Shown here piece by piece: positions 25,711 to 35,913 of a DNA stretch of 64,000 nt (positions are counted from its first letter, which is position 1; every line of letters begins with the position of its first letter). This DNA comes from Pseudomonas yamanorum (GTDB lineage: Bacteria; Pseudomonadota; Gammaproteobacteria; Pseudomonadales; Pseudomonadaceae): positions 1 through 64,000 of the forward strand of contig NZ_JACARE010000031.1 of NCBI RefSeq assembly GCF_013386765.1. The letters are read 5' to 3'. The notes under the pieces are model-generated. The model did no database searches, was not told where the DNA came from, and saw only the letters and a list, made by a program, of their open reading frames with translations. Both the position numbers and the translations under genes were made by a program.

Positions 25711-28700
25711 ATGAACCTTCCTGAATCAACGGACACGGTCCTGCACGGTTTCCACCCCGCCGTCAGCGCCTGGTTCCGCAGCACGTTCCCCTCGGTGACC
25801 GCCGCCCAGGCCCAGGCGTGGCCGCTGATTCGCCAGCGCCGCTCCACGCTGATCGCCGCGCCCACCGGCTCAGGCAAGACCCTGACGGCCTTTCTCGCGG
25901 TGCTGGACGACCTGGTCCACCAAGGCCTGGCCAATGGCGGCCAACTGCCGGACCAGACGCTGGTGGTGTACGTCTCGCCGCTGAAGGCCTTGTCCAACGA
26001 CATCCAGATCAACCTGCAAACCCCGCTGGCCGGCATCACCGAGCACCTGCAACGGCTGGGCCTGCCGCCGCTGGCGATCCGCACCGCCGTGCGTACCGGT
26101 GACACCCCGCAGAAAGACCGCGCCCTGATGCGCAAGCACCCGCCGCACATCCTGGTCACCACCCCGGAATCGCTCTATGTGTTGCTGGGCTCGGACTCCG
26201 GCCGACAGATGCTCGCCAGCATCCGCACGGTGATCGTCGACGAAATCCACGCCATTGCCGCCAGCAAACGCGGCAGCCACCTGGCCCTGACGCTGGAGCG
26301 GCTGCAGGGTTTGTGCCGCGAACCGCTGACCCGCATCGGCCTGTCGGCCACGCAAAAGCCGATCGAAGCGGTATCGCGCTTCCTGGTGGGCACCGACCGC
26401 TCCTGTGAAATCGTCGATATCGGCCACGCACGCCCTCGGGACCTGGATATCGAAGTACCACCGGTGCCGCTGTCGGCCGTCATGGCCAACGACGTGTGGG
26501 ACCTGGTCTACGACCGCCTCGCCGAACTGGCCAGGCAACACCGCACCACGCTGATTTTCGTCAACACCCGGCGCCTGGCCGAACGCCTGGCCCGGCACTT
26601 GAGCGAGCGCCTGGGCAAAACTGCCGTCGCCGCCCACCACGGCAGCCTCGCCAAGGAACTGCGCCTGGACGCCGAACAACGGCTCAAGGCCGGCGAACTG
26701 CAAGTGCTGATCGCTACCGCGTCGCTGGAACTGGGGATTGATATCGGTGATGTCGACCTGGTGTGCCAGATCGCCTCGCCGGGCTCGATCAATGGTTTTC
26801 TGCAGAGAGTCGGACGCTCCGGGCACCAGGTCGGCGGCACGCCCAAGGGCCGGTTGTTCGCCACCACCCGCGACGATCTGATCGAATGCGCCGCCCTGCT
26901 CGACTGCGTGCGCCGGGGCGAGCTGGACACCTTGCTGATCCCGGTCGCGCCGCTGGATGTGCTGGCCCAGCAGATCATCGCCGAAGTCAGCTGCCAGGAA
27001 TGGCAGGAACATGCCCTGCTCACGCTGATTCGCCGCGCCTCGCCCTACGCCGAACTGGATGAGCGCCACTACCAGGCGCTGCTGCAAATGCTCGCCGAAG
27101 GCTACAACGGTCGCCAGGGCATCCGCAGTGCCTACCTGCACCGCGACGCCATCACCCGCACCCTGCGCGGCCGGCGTGGCGCCAAGCTCACTGCGGTGAC
27201 CAGCGGCGGCACCATCCCCGACAACGCCGACTACAGCGTGCTGCTGGAGCCGCAAAGCCTGAACATCGGCAGCGTCAACGAAGACTTCGCGGTGGAAAGC
27301 ATCGCCGGGGATATCTTCCAGTTGGGCAATACCTCCTACCGCATCCTGCGGGTGGAAGCCGGCAAGGTGCGGGTCGAAGACGCACACGGCCAGCCGCCGA
27401 CCATTCCGTTCTGGCTCGGTGAAGCACCGGGGCGCAGTGCGGAGTTATCGTTTGCCGTGGCGCGTCTACATGGGCAGTTGGACGAGCTGCTGGCCGCCAC
27501 GCCGGGCAACCTGCAAGCGGCACTCGACTGGCTCACCGGCACCCTCGGATTGAACCTGGCCAGCGCCGAGCAACTGGTGGATTACCTGGCGCGAGCGCGG
27601 CTGGCATTGAGCGCGCTGCCGTCCCAGGACACGTTGATCATGGAGCGGTTTTTCGACGAGTCCGGCGGCACCCAACTGATCATCCACACGCCGTTCGGCA
27701 GTCGCATCAACCGCGCCTGGGGCCTGGCGTTGCGCAAGCGTTTTTGCCGCACCTTCAACTTCGAACTGCAAGCCGCCGCCAGCGAGGATGCGATCGTGTT
27801 GTCGCTGTCTACCAGCCACAGCTTCGAGCTGGACGAGGTGTGGCGCTACCTCAACAGCAACACGGCCGAACACATCCTGATCCAGGCGGTGCTGGATGCG
27901 CCGCTGTTCGGCGTGCGTTGGCGCTGGAATGCGGGCGTCGCTCTGGCGCTGCCGCGTTATACCGGCGGGCGCAAGGTGGCGCCGCAGATCCAGCGCATGA
28001 AGAGTGAAGACCTGATCGCCAGTGTGTTCCCCGACCAGATCGCCTGCCTGGAAAACCTCGCCGGCGAGCGCGAAGTGCCGGAGCATCCGCTGGTGGAACA
28101 AACCCTCGACGACTGCCTGCACGAGGCCATGGACAGCGAAGGCTGGCTGGCCCTGCTGCGGCGCATGGAGCGCGGTGAAATCCGCCTGATCAGCCGCGAC
28201 CTGCCGGCGCCGTCGCCGCTGGCGGCAGAGATTCTCAGCGCCCGCCCCTACACCTTTCTCGATGACGCTCCACTGGAAGAGCGCCGCACCCAGGCCGTGC
28301 TCAACCGGCGCTGGAGCGACCCGCAAAGCACCGACGACCTCGGCGCCCTGGATGCCGAGGCGATTGCCGGTGTACGCGAGGAAGCATGGCCCGCGCCCAA
28401 TGGCCTGGACGAGATGCATGAGGCGTTGATGAGCCTGGCGTGCATCGCTGAATCGGAAGTCACGCCGCAGTGGGCCGAATGGCTGCAAGCCCTGGCCGAC
28501 GGTGGACGCGCCAGCCGTTTGCCAATTGGCACCGACCAGGCGGTTTGGGTGGCCGTGGAACGCTTGAGTTGCTTGACCGCGATCTATCCGAATGACCTGC
28601 CGCTGCTGCCCGGCTTTGATGAACCCTGGACCTTCGACGAAGCCCTGGTGGAAGTGCTGCGGGCGCGCCTGAGCGGCTTCGGCCCGTTGACGCTGATTGA

Positions 28701-29979
28701 GATCGCCGCGCCCCTGGCCTTGCCGGTGGCCGACGTGTCCCAGGCACTCACACGGCTGGAAAGCGAGGGCTACGTGCTGCGCGGCCGTTTCAGCCCTGGC
28801 GCCAGCGACGAACAATGGTGCGAGCGCCACCTGCTGGCGCGCATTCACCGCTACACGGTCAAGCGCCTGCGCCGGGAAATCGAACCGGTGGCGTTGCAGG
28901 ATTTCATGCGGTTCCTGTTCGACTGGCAGCACCTGTCAGACGGCACTCGCGGCCAGGGCAGCGCGGTGTTGCCGCAGATCGTCGCGCAGTTCGAAGGCTA
29001 CGCCGCCGCCACGTCGGCCTGGGACAGCGACTTGCTCAGCGCACGGATCAAGGATTACTCGCCGAGTTGGCTCGATGATTTATGCCGCAGCGGCAAGGTG
29101 GTGTGGACGCGCCTGAGCAACAAGGCCGGCGCGACGGCCCTGCGCAGCACGCCGGTGGTGTTGCTGCCTCGCAGCCAGGTGCCGTTGTGGAGTGGGTTGA
29201 CCGAAGCACCGGACAGCACCGAGCTGTCGCCCAAGGCGCAGAAAGTCCATCAGGCGCTGCGGGAAAACGGCGCGCTGTTTTTCGATGAATTGGTCCACGA
29301 AGCCCACCTGCTGCGCAGCGAACTGGAAACCGCCTTGCAGGAACTGGTGGGCGCCGGGCTTGCGAACGCCGACAGCTTCGCCGGCCTGCGCGCCCTGACC
29401 ACGCCCGCGAGCAAGCGCCAGGCTCGTAGCAGTCGGCGTGGACGCGGGGCATTTGTGGGCGGGATGGACGACGCAGGGCGTTGGGCCCTGGTACGGCGCG
29501 CGCCGGGAACTGTCGGGCCGCATTCGGCAGAAACCCTGGAGCATGTGGCGATGACCTTGCTGCGCCGCTACGGCGTGGTGTTCTGGCGCCTGCTGGAGCG
29601 TGAGGCGGATTGGCTGCCCAGTTGGCGGGAACTGCTGCGCACCTTTCATCGGCTGGAGGCCCGGGGCGAGATTCGCGGCGGGCGGTTTGTGAGTGGTTTG
29701 GCGGGGGAACAGTTTGCGTTGCCGGAAGCGATCCCGCTGCTGCGGGAAGTTCGCCGGCGGCCTCATGACGGCAGCTTGATTGCCGTGTGCGGCGCCGACC
29801 CGCTGAACCTGGTGGGCACGCTGCTGCCGGGTAGCAAGGTGCCGGCGTTGAGCGGTAACCGGCTGGTGTACCGGGATGGCGTGCCGGCGGCGGTGGAGAT
29901 TGCCGGGAAGCAGCAGGTGTTGTTGGAGCTGGATCAGCAGGTGGCGGGGTTGGTGCGGGAGAAGTTGGTCCGCCATTGA
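25711..29979 (+). CDS. lhr: Large Lhr-family DEAD/DEAH helicase
   Basis: A 1422-residue superfamily 2 helicase, the full-length Lhr type. The ATG at 25711 (MNLPESTDTVLHGFHP) is chosen because the longer frame carries no family match. Walker A is APTGSGKT at 50-57, motif II is VDEIHAIA, motif III is LSATQKP, and the second RecA domain carries TATASLELGIDIGDVDL and QRVGRSGHQ. The remaining ~800 residues are the winged-helix and Lhr C-terminal modules. The enzyme acts in DNA repair; the E. coli C-terminal part has been reported to have uracil-glycosylase activity. It is a single-gene unit. Confidence -1.
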   Translation: MNLPESTDTVLHGFHPAVSAWFRSTFPSVTAAQAQAWPLIRQRRSTLIAAPTGSGKTLTAFLAVLDDLVHQGLANGGQLPDQTLVVYVSPLKALSNDIQINLQTPLAGITEHLQRLGLPPLAIRTAVRTGDTPQKDRALMRKHPPHILVTTPESLYVLLGSDSGRQMLASIRTVIVDEIHAIAASKRGSHLALTLERLQGLCREPLTRIGLSATQKPIEAVSRFLVGTDRSCEIVDIGHARPRDLDIEVPPVPLSAVMANDVWDLVYDRLAELARQHRTTLIFVNTRRLAERLARHLSERLGKTAVAAHHGSLAKELRLDAEQRLKAGELQVLIATASLELGIDIGDVDLVCQIASPGSINGFLQRVGRSGHQVGGTPKGRLFATTRDDLIECAALLDCVRRGELDTLLIPVAPLDVLAQQIIAEVSCQEWQEHALLTLIRRASPYAELDERHYQALLQMLAEGYNGRQGIRSAYLHRDAITRTLRGRRGAKLTAVTSGGTIPDNADYSVLLEPQSLNIGSVNEDFAVESIAGDIFQLGNTSYRILRVEAGKVRVEDAHGQPPTIPFWLGEAPGRSAELSFAVARLHGQLDELLAATPGNLQAALDWLTGTLGLNLASAEQLVDYLARARLALSALPSQDTLIMERFFDESGGTQLIIHTPFGSRINRAWGLALRKRFCRTFNFELQAAASEDAIVLSLSTSHSFELDEVWRYLNSNTAEHILIQAVLDAPLFGVRWRWNAGVALALPRYTGGRKVAPQIQRMKSEDLIASVFPDQIACLENLAGEREVPEHPLVEQTLDDCLHEAMDSEGWLALLRRMERGEIRLISRDLPAPSPLAAEILSARPYTFLDDAPLEERRTQAVLNRRWSDPQSTDDLGALDAEAIAGVREEAWPAPNGLDEMHEALMSLACIAESEVTPQWAEWLQALADGGRASRLPIGTDQAVWVAVERLSCLTAIYPNDLPLLPGFDEPWTFDEALVEVLRARLSGFGPLTLIEIAAPLALPVADVSQALTRLESEGYVLRGRFSPGASDEQWCERHLLARIHRYTVKRLRREIEPVALQDFMRFLFDWQHLSDGTRGQGSAVLPQIVAQFEGYAAATSAWDSDLLSARIKDYSPSWLDDLCRSGKVVWTRLSNKAGATALRSTPVVLLPRSQVPLWSGLTEAPDSTELSPKAQKVHQALRENGALFFDELVHEAHLLRSELETALQELVGAGLANADSFAGLRALTTPASKRQARSSRRGRGAFVGGMDDAGRWALVRRAPGTVGPHSAETLEHVAMTLLRRYGVVFWRLLEREADWLPSWRELLRTFHRLEARGEIRGGRFVSGLAGEQFALPEAIPLLREVRRRPHDGSLIAVCGADPLNLVGTLLPGSKVPALSGNRLVYRDGVPAAVEIAGKQQVLLELDQQVAGLVREKLVRH

Positions 29980-29998
29980 AGCCCTGAATGCTTTCCAT

Positions 29999-30129
29999 GT
30001 GGTGAGGGAGCTTGCTGTGGCGAGGGAGCTTGCTCCCGCTGGAGTGCGCAGCGCTCCCGCTTTTTTTGGGGCCGCTACGCAGCCCAGCGGGAGCAAGCTC
30101 CCTCGCCACAGCAAGCTCCCTCGCCACAG
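29999..30129. repeat. Nested inverted repeat of a second REP class
   Basis: Arms GTGGCGAGGGAGCTTGCTCC and GGAGCAAGCTCCCTCGCCAC, with an extra outer half arm on each side (GTGAGGGAGCTTGCT and AGCAAGCTCCCTCGCCACAG). The core holds a run of seven T. It lies between two convergent genes and could end transcription both ways. Confidence -1.
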
Positions 30130-30132
30130 GGT

Positions 30133-32247
30133 TTATTGGGTGCGCGGCTGCTCCGTCAGCACCACCGACGAAGGCGCCTCCTCTTCCGGCTCATCCACCT
30201 GCTGCCCCACCCGCTGCGGCAACATCACCTGCTGTGGATAAGTTTGCGCGAAGTGAACAAAGGCACAGTTATCCACAAGCTTTTTCAAGCGCTGGTTAAA
30301 CGCACGGCTCACCGCATATTGCCCGCCCGACACCGTCCGGAACTGCGCCGTCAGCACCACACCGTTAAGGTCCATCTTGTCGACGCCAAACACCTCCAGC
30401 GGCCCTTGCAGGTTGTACTTGAGGAACACGTCATCGCGGATCGACTGCCCCGCCTCGCGGATCAATTCCACGGCCTTGTCGACATCGGTGTCATAGGTGA
30501 ACTGCACCGAGAAGAATGCATAGGCGAACTGCCGCGACTGGTTGGTGACGGCCTTGATCTGCCCGAACGGCACCGAGTGCACAAACCCCTTGCCGTCCCG
30601 CAGGCGCAGGGTGCGGATGGTCAGGCCCTCGACCGTGCCGGCGTGGCCGGAGTCGAGCACCACCCAATCGCCAATCGACAGGGTGTCTTCGATGATGATG
30701 AACAGGCCGGTGATCACGTCCTGCACCAGTTGCTGGGAGCCAAAACCAATGGCCAGCCCTACCACCCCGGCACCCGCCAGCAGCGGTGCGACGTTGATCC
30801 CCAGGTTGGCCATGGTAGTGATCGCACAGATCACCACCAGGATGATTTTCACCGCGTTGCGCAGCAGCGGCAGGATAGTTTTCACCCGCGTGCTTGGCTG
30901 GCGGCTGGAGCGTTTGTTGACCGGGGGTTTCAGCGCTTCCTGAATCGCGGTGTCGAGCACCACCCAGAACAGCCAGGTCACCAACAGGATCAACCCGATG
31001 CTGCTCAGGGAGTCGCTGATCGCCCGGCCCACGGAGTTACGCTGGGCAAATTCAAACAGCGACACGCCCCAGATCCGCCCGAGGATTTCGATAAAGGCGA
31101 TGGCCATCACGATGCGCAACAGCGCATGCAGCAGGCTGAGGAACCGCTCCTTGTAGGCGCTGCTGCGCTGCACCGCCACCGTGCTGCGGGACTGGAACAG
31201 GTGCTGCAACACCGTGCTGAGAAACACCGTGCCAATCAGCAAAATCGTGGTGAACAGCGCGCAACGCAGGGCTTTCTGGCTGTCGTCACCAGCGCCGATC
31301 AGGTTGATGGCCGACACCAGCACCATCAACAGAATCGGCCAATACCACAGCCCGGAAAACACCCGCAGGGATTGCTGCACCGCCGGGTGTTTCAAGCGTT
31401 GGGCCAAAGGCCGGTTGCGGATCAAATGCGCCACCGGCCGACGCAGGCGAATCACCAGCATGCCGAAGATTACCGAGGCAAACAGCCCGGTGAAGATCGC
31501 GACGCTGGCGGTGATATTGCCCCCCAGCTGGCGGGCGATCTGCGGGCTGGTCAGCGCATCGCTGAGGGCGGCGAGGAAGCCGATCAGGAACAGGGGCTTG
31601 GGGCAGTAGTCACGAATAATCCGCACGGCCGGGCGCTTGTGGCCGACGTTGAACATGACGATGACGCACAGCAGCATCGAGGTGGAAAAAATACCGCTGC
31701 TGGTGGCGTAGGCAAAACACAGCGCCAGCGCGCGGCCCACGGACGTGGGCAGGAAGTGGCTGACGTAGAGCGTCAATGGCAGGCAGATCAAGGCGGGGAT
31801 CGTGTAGGGAATCAGGTAACCCAGCAACGCCTGAAGGCGCTGGCGTGGTGCGATATGCCGCTGCTGGTTCAGACGCTTGACGAGGAACCGACCCAACAGG
31901 GTCAACATCGCAAACGCGCCGATCCACACACCGGACAACAACAGGAAATCCCCGGCCACACTCCATGAGGAACGCTCGGACGGCTGGTTGACCAGCTTGT
32001 CTACCTCGTCTGCCGCCCGATCGGCCCGCAGGCGCCAGGCGTCGATCAGATTCTGGTTGAGGTCGAGTTTGTCCTGCACACCATCGATGCTGGAACTGAT
32101 GGCGCCGAGCAGGCCGCCTTCCACCAACAGTTCCGGCTTGGCCGGGGTGGCAGGCTCTGGAGCCGCGGGAGCGGTGGCCGCTTGCAGCGCGCCACTGCTG
32201 CAAAACAGCAGCGTACCAAGCAGTAGCACAGTCTTTAAATTCAACAA
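30133..32247 (-). CDS. MscS-family mechanosensitive channel, large periplasmic type
   Basis: A 704-residue inner-membrane channel with a signal peptide (LLLGTLLFCSSGALQA) and many transmembrane segments before the MscS core. The pore helix region shows LLAGAGVVGLAIGFGSQQLVQDV, then the beta domain FIIIEDTLSIGDWVVLDSG. The size resembles E. coli YbiO. The start is TTG at 32247, supported by AAGGAG nine bases upstream; no ATG lies close by. It protects cells from osmotic downshock in this family. Confidence -1.
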   Translation of the reverse strand: MLNLKTVLLLGTLLFCSSGALQAATAPAAPEPATPAKPELLVEGGLLGAISSSIDGVQDKLDLNQNLIDAWRLRADRAADEVDKLVNQPSERSSWSVAGDFLLLSGVWIGAFAMLTLLGRFLVKRLNQQRHIAPRQRLQALLGYLIPYTIPALICLPLTLYVSHFLPTSVGRALALCFAYATSSGIFSTSMLLCVIVMFNVGHKRPAVRIIRDYCPKPLFLIGFLAALSDALTSPQIARQLGGNITASVAIFTGLFASVIFGMLVIRLRRPVAHLIRNRPLAQRLKHPAVQQSLRVFSGLWYWPILLMVLVSAINLIGAGDDSQKALRCALFTTILLIGTVFLSTVLQHLFQSRSTVAVQRSSAYKERFLSLLHALLRIVMAIAFIEILGRIWGVSLFEFAQRNSVGRAISDSLSSIGLILLVTWLFWVVLDTAIQEALKPPVNKRSSRQPSTRVKTILPLLRNAVKIILVVICAITTMANLGINVAPLLAGAGVVGLAIGFGSQQLVQDVITGLFIIIEDTLSIGDWVVLDSGHAGTVEGLTIRTLRLRDGKGFVHSVPFGQIKAVTNQSRQFAYAFFSVQFTYDTDVDKAVELIREAGQSIRDDVFLKYNLQGPLEVFGVDKMDLNGVVLTAQFRTVSGGQYAVSRAFNQRLKKLVDNCAFVHFAQTYPQQVMLPQRVGQQVDEPEEEAPSSVVLTEQPRTQ

Positions 32248-32423
32248 AACACCGGGCTCCTTCAGAAGGGTCTGTAAGGAACTGACGGGTTTGAGGCGCG
32301 ATCGTTCCCCAGCACGTGGATCCGTGCGCTACAGGCAAATATCAAATGCCAATACCTGTCTTTTTCCGCACAAGCCAACCGCCGAGACTGCGCTCCTGAT
32401 TGAAACCCACCGGAGTTGCAGCC

Positions 32424-33626
32424 ATGCCCATTGCCTTGCTCGCGCTGACCCTCAGCGCTTTTGCCATCGGGACGACCGAGTTCGTCATCGTTGGCCTGTT
32501 ACCTACCATCGGCGCCGACCTTGGCGTAGACCTGCCGTCTGCCGGCCTGCTGGTCAGCCTCTACGCCCTGGGCGTGGCCATCGGCGCGCCGGTGCTCACC
32601 GCCCTCACCGGCAAAGTGCCGCGCAAATTGCTGCTGTTGTCGCTGATGGTGCTGTTCACCCTCGGCAACCTGCTGGCCTGGCAGGCGCCGAGTTATGAAT
32701 CCCTGGTGCTGGCACGGATCGTCACCGGCCTGGCCCACGGGGTGTTTTTCTCGATTGGTTCCACCATCGCCACCAGCCTGGTGCCCAAGGAAAAAGCCGC
32801 CAGCGCGATTGCCATCATGTTTACCGGCCTCACCGTGGCGCTGGTGACCGGTGTGCCGCTGGGGACGTTTATCGGCCAGCATTTCGGCTGGCGCGAAACC
32901 TTCCTCGCCGTCTCGGCCCTGGGCTTGATCGCGTTTATCGGCAGCCTGCTCTATGTGCCGAACACCATCGCCCACAGCAAACCGGCGTCGCTGTTGCAGC
33001 AACTGCAAGTGCTTAAACAACCAAGGTTGCTGTTGGTGTACGCCATGACAGCAGTTGGTTACGGCGGCTCGTTCATCGCGTTCACTTACCTGGCGCCGAT
33101 CCTCCAGGACATCTCCGGGTTCAGCGCCGGCACCGTCAGCCTGGTGTTGCTGGTGTACGGCATCTCGGTGGCCGTGGGTAATATCTGGGGCGGCAAACTG
33201 GCCGACAAACGCGGCCCGATCAGCGCCCTGAAAATCATCTTCGCCCTGCTCGCTGCCGTGCTGTTCGTACTGACCCTGACCGCCGGCAACCCATGGCTGG
33301 CCCTGGCCACGGTGCTGGTGTGGGGCGCGGTCGCTTTCGGCAACGTGCCCGGCTTGCAGGTGTATGTGGTGCGCCAGGCGGAACATCACACACCGAACGC
33401 GGTGGACGTGGCCTCGGGCTTGAACATCGCAGCGTTCAATTTGGGGATCGCCGGTGGCGCGTGGGCCGGCGGCTTGATCGTCGCTCACATGGGCTTGATC
33501 CACACCGCGTGGATTGGTGGCTCGGTAGTGTTGGTGGCGTTGGCGCTGACGGCCTGGAGCGGTCGACTTGACCGCTTGGGCCCGGTGTATGCCGAGAGCT
33601 CGACCCGGGTGGTTGGCGGGCACTGA
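32424..33626 (+). CDS. MFS efflux transporter, AraJ/YdhP-like
   Basis: A 400-residue major facilitator with twelve predicted helices. The N-terminal motif SAFAIGTTEFVIVGLLPTI and GKVPRKLLLL (motif A position) are typical of the arabinose/drug exporter group (DHA1). The ATG at 32424 is preferred over a TTG at 32400. The substrate is unknown. It is divergent from the MscS gene across 176 bases. Confidence -1.
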   Translation: MPIALLALTLSAFAIGTTEFVIVGLLPTIGADLGVDLPSAGLLVSLYALGVAIGAPVLTALTGKVPRKLLLLSLMVLFTLGNLLAWQAPSYESLVLARIVTGLAHGVFFSIGSTIATSLVPKEKAASAIAIMFTGLTVALVTGVPLGTFIGQHFGWRETFLAVSALGLIAFIGSLLYVPNTIAHSKPASLLQQLQVLKQPRLLLVYAMTAVGYGGSFIAFTYLAPILQDISGFSAGTVSLVLLVYGISVAVGNIWGGKLADKRGPISALKIIFALLAAVLFVLTLTAGNPWLALATVLVWGAVAFGNVPGLQVYVVRQAEHHTPNAVDVASGLNIAAFNLGIAGGAWAGGLIVAHMGLIHTAWIGGSVVLVALALTAWSGRLDRLGPVYAESSTRVVGGH

Positions 33627-33650
33627 TCCAGCAGGACAAACACAAAACAC

Positions 33651-33743
33651 CTGTGGGAGCCGGGCTTGCCCGCGATGGCGGTGGGTCAGTGGCATCAATG
33701 TCTGCTGACACTCCGCAATCGCGGGCAAGCCCGGCTCCCACAG
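33651..33743. repeat. REP pair (REPIN)
   Basis: Arms CTGTGGGAGCCGGGCTTGCC on the left and GGCAAGCCCGGCTCCCACAG on the right, near-perfectly paired, about 55 bases apart. It lies between the MFS gene and the ybhP-like gene. Confidence -1.
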
Positions 33744-33841
33744 TGGGTAGGTGCCGTCTGTAGGACCATCGAAACTTTCTGCCAAATTCCACAGTCATCC
33801 AAAAACGGAGGTCACTCGACACCCAACCCACGGGAGCAACC

Positions 33842-34618
33842 ATGACCCACCCGGAGCTGATGCCCATCACGCCCACCGAAACCATCACCCGCTTCAGGGT
33901 GCTGACGGTCAACACCCACAAGGGCTTCACCGCGCTCAACCGGCGTTTCATCCTGCCCGAGCTGCGGGAGGCGATTCGCAGCGTGGCCGCCGACGTGGTG
34001 TTCCTCCAGGAAATCCACGGCACCCACGAGCGCCATCCCAAGCGCTACAGCAACTGGCCGAGCATGCCGCAGTACGAGTTCCTCGCCGACAGCATCTGGC
34101 CGCAGTTCGCCTACGGCCGCAACGCGGTGTATCCCCATGGCGACCACGGCAATGCGTTGCTGTCGAAATTCCAGATCATCCGCTACGACAATCTCGACAT
34201 TTCCCAGAGCGGCCACGAAAGCCGCGGGCTGCTGCATTGTGTGCTGCGCTTGCCGGGCAACGTGCAGGAGGTGCACGCCATCTGCGTGCACCTGGGGCTG
34301 CGGGAAGTACATCGCCAGCAGCAACTGCGATTGATCGCACAGCGGATCGCCGAGATTCCAGCCGACGCCCCGGTGATTGTCGCCGGTGACTTCAATGACT
34401 GGCGCCAGCGCGCCGATCTTGCCCACTGCGGCCTGCGGGAAGTGTTTATCGAAACCCAGGGCAAGCCGGCCCGCACCTTCCCGGCGCGCTTGCCGTTGCT
34501 GCCCCTGGACCGCATCTATGTGCGCAACCTCAAGGTGCATCAGCCGCAGGTGCTGACCAGCCGTCCGTGGTCGCATTTGTCGGATCACGCGCCGCTGTCG
34601 GTGGAGATCGAGCTATGA
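33842..34618 (+). CDS. ybhP: Endonuclease/exonuclease/phosphatase family protein, YbhP-like
   Basis: A 258-residue EEP-fold hydrolase. Metal-binding and catalytic motifs: LTVNTHKGF, VVFLQEIHG (Glu), VHLGLRE, VIVAGDFNDW, and a final WSHLSDHAPL. The substrate may be a phospholipid or nucleic acid; the operon with clsB and ybhN favours a lipid role. The stop overlaps the clsB start (ATGA). GGGAGC precedes the ATG. Confidence -1.
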   Translation: MTHPELMPITPTETITRFRVLTVNTHKGFTALNRRFILPELREAIRSVAADVVFLQEIHGTHERHPKRYSNWPSMPQYEFLADSIWPQFAYGRNAVYPHGDHGNALLSKFQIIRYDNLDISQSGHESRGLLHCVLRLPGNVQEVHAICVHLGLREVHRQQQLRLIAQRIAEIPADAPVIVAGDFNDWRQRADLAHCGLREVFIETQGKPARTFPARLPLLPLDRIYVRNLKVHQPQVLTSRPWSHLSDHAPLSVEIEL

Positions 34619-35913
34619 ACAGCGCACCACTGGAAAAGGTCGCGGTGGAACACATCGCCACCGATCAGCCGCCGGACGACGCAGTGGCCAAGGACCTGGA
34701 TTACGGCTGGCAGAGCGACAACCAGATTGAGTTGCTGGAGAACGGCGAGGCCTACTTCCCCAAGGTGTTCGAGGCGATGCGCCAAGCCCAGCGGGAGATC
34801 TTGCTGGAGACCTTTATCCTGTTCGAAGACAAGGTCGGCCACGAACTAAAAGGCATTTTGATCGAGGCGGCGCAGCGTGGCGTGAAGGTGGTCGCGAGCC
34901 TCGATGGCTTTGGTTGCGGCGAGCTGAGCCCGGGGTTTCTCGGCGAGCTGAGCCAGGCCGGCGTGACCGTGCAGATGTTCGACCCGGCGAGCAAGACTTT
35001 GGGCTTTCGCACCAACTGGTTTCGCCGCCTGCACCGCAAGATTGTGGTGGTAGATGCCAGCGTGGCGTTTATCGGCGGGATCAATTTTTCGGCCGATCAC
35101 CTGGGGGATTTCGGCCCCGAGGCCAAGCAGGATTATGCCGTGCAGGTACAAGGCCCGGCCGTGGCCGACCTGCATCATTTCGCCCTCGCACAAAGTGGCC
35201 GGCGCGTGCGCAAGCGCCGTGGCTGGCGGCGCGAGCAACGGCCGTCGCCATGGGCGGCAGGCGAAGGCGATGGCCTGGTGCGGCTGATTTACCGGGACAA
35301 CCTGCAACACCGTACCGACATTGAAGAAGCCTACCTGCACGCCCTGCGCAAGGCCCAGCGGCGGGTAGTCATCGCCAACGCGTACTTTTTCCCCGGCTAC
35401 CGCCTGCTGCGGGAAATCCGCAATGCCGCGCGCCGTGGCGTGCAGGTGCAATTGATCATGCAGGGCCAGCCGGATGTGCTGCTGGCCAAGTTGGCGGCAC
35501 GCATGCTGTACGACTATTTGCTCAAGGAAGGCGTGGTGATCCACGAGTACTGCCAACGCCCGTTGCACGGCAAGGTGGCTTTGGTGGACGAGCAATGGAG
35601 CACCGTGGGTTCGAGCAACCTCGACCCGCTGAGCCTGTCGCTGAACCTTGAGGCCAATGTGCTGATTCGGGATCGCGGCTTCAATCAACAGTTGTTCGAA
35701 CGCCTGGAATACCTGAGCCGGAACCACTGCAAGACCATGCCGGAAAACCGCACGCCTCGCGGCTGGTTCTGGCGGGTGACGGTGGGGTTTGTGGTGTTCC
35801 ATGTGCTGCGGCATTTTCCCTCGTGGACCGGCTGGTTGCCGGCCCACAAGCCGAGGTTGAAACCCTTCGTCCATGAGGAGCGCCCGGACCATGACCCAAG
35901 CTCGCACCGCTGA
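34615..35913 (+). CDS. clsB: Cardiolipin synthase B
   Basis: A 432-residue phospholipase-D-type enzyme. Two HKD motifs are intact: HRKIVVVD from residue 140 and HGKVALVD from residue 318. It makes cardiolipin at the inner membrane; the E. coli ClsB can also form phosphatidylglycerol. The ATG overlaps the ybhP stop. In E. coli the same three-gene order ybhP-clsB-ybhN occurs. Confidence -1.
   Translation: MNSAPLEKVAVEHIATDQPPDDAVAKDLDYGWQSDNQIELLENGEAYFPKVFEAMRQAQREILLETFILFEDKVGHELKGILIEAAQRGVKVVASLDGFGCGELSPGFLGELSQAGVTVQMFDPASKTLGFRTNWFRRLHRKIVVVDASVAFIGGINFSADHLGDFGPEAKQDYAVQVQGPAVADLHHFALAQSGRRVRKRRGWRREQRPSPWAAGEGDGLVRLIYRDNLQHRTDIEEAYLHALRKAQRRVVIANAYFFPGYRLLREIRNAARRGVQVQLIMQGQPDVLLAKLAARMLYDYLLKEGVVIHEYCQRPLHGKVALVDEQWSTVGSSNLDPLSLSLNLEANVLIRDRGFNQQLFERLEYLSRNHCKTMPENRTPRGWFWRVTVGFVVFHVLRHFPSWTGWLPAHKPRLKPFVHEERPDHDPSSHR

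Noticed and set aside
8116..33743. CRISPR array suggested by repeated GTGGGAGC units
   Set aside because: The units are inverted pairs scattered between genes, not evenly spaced direct repeats with unique spacers.
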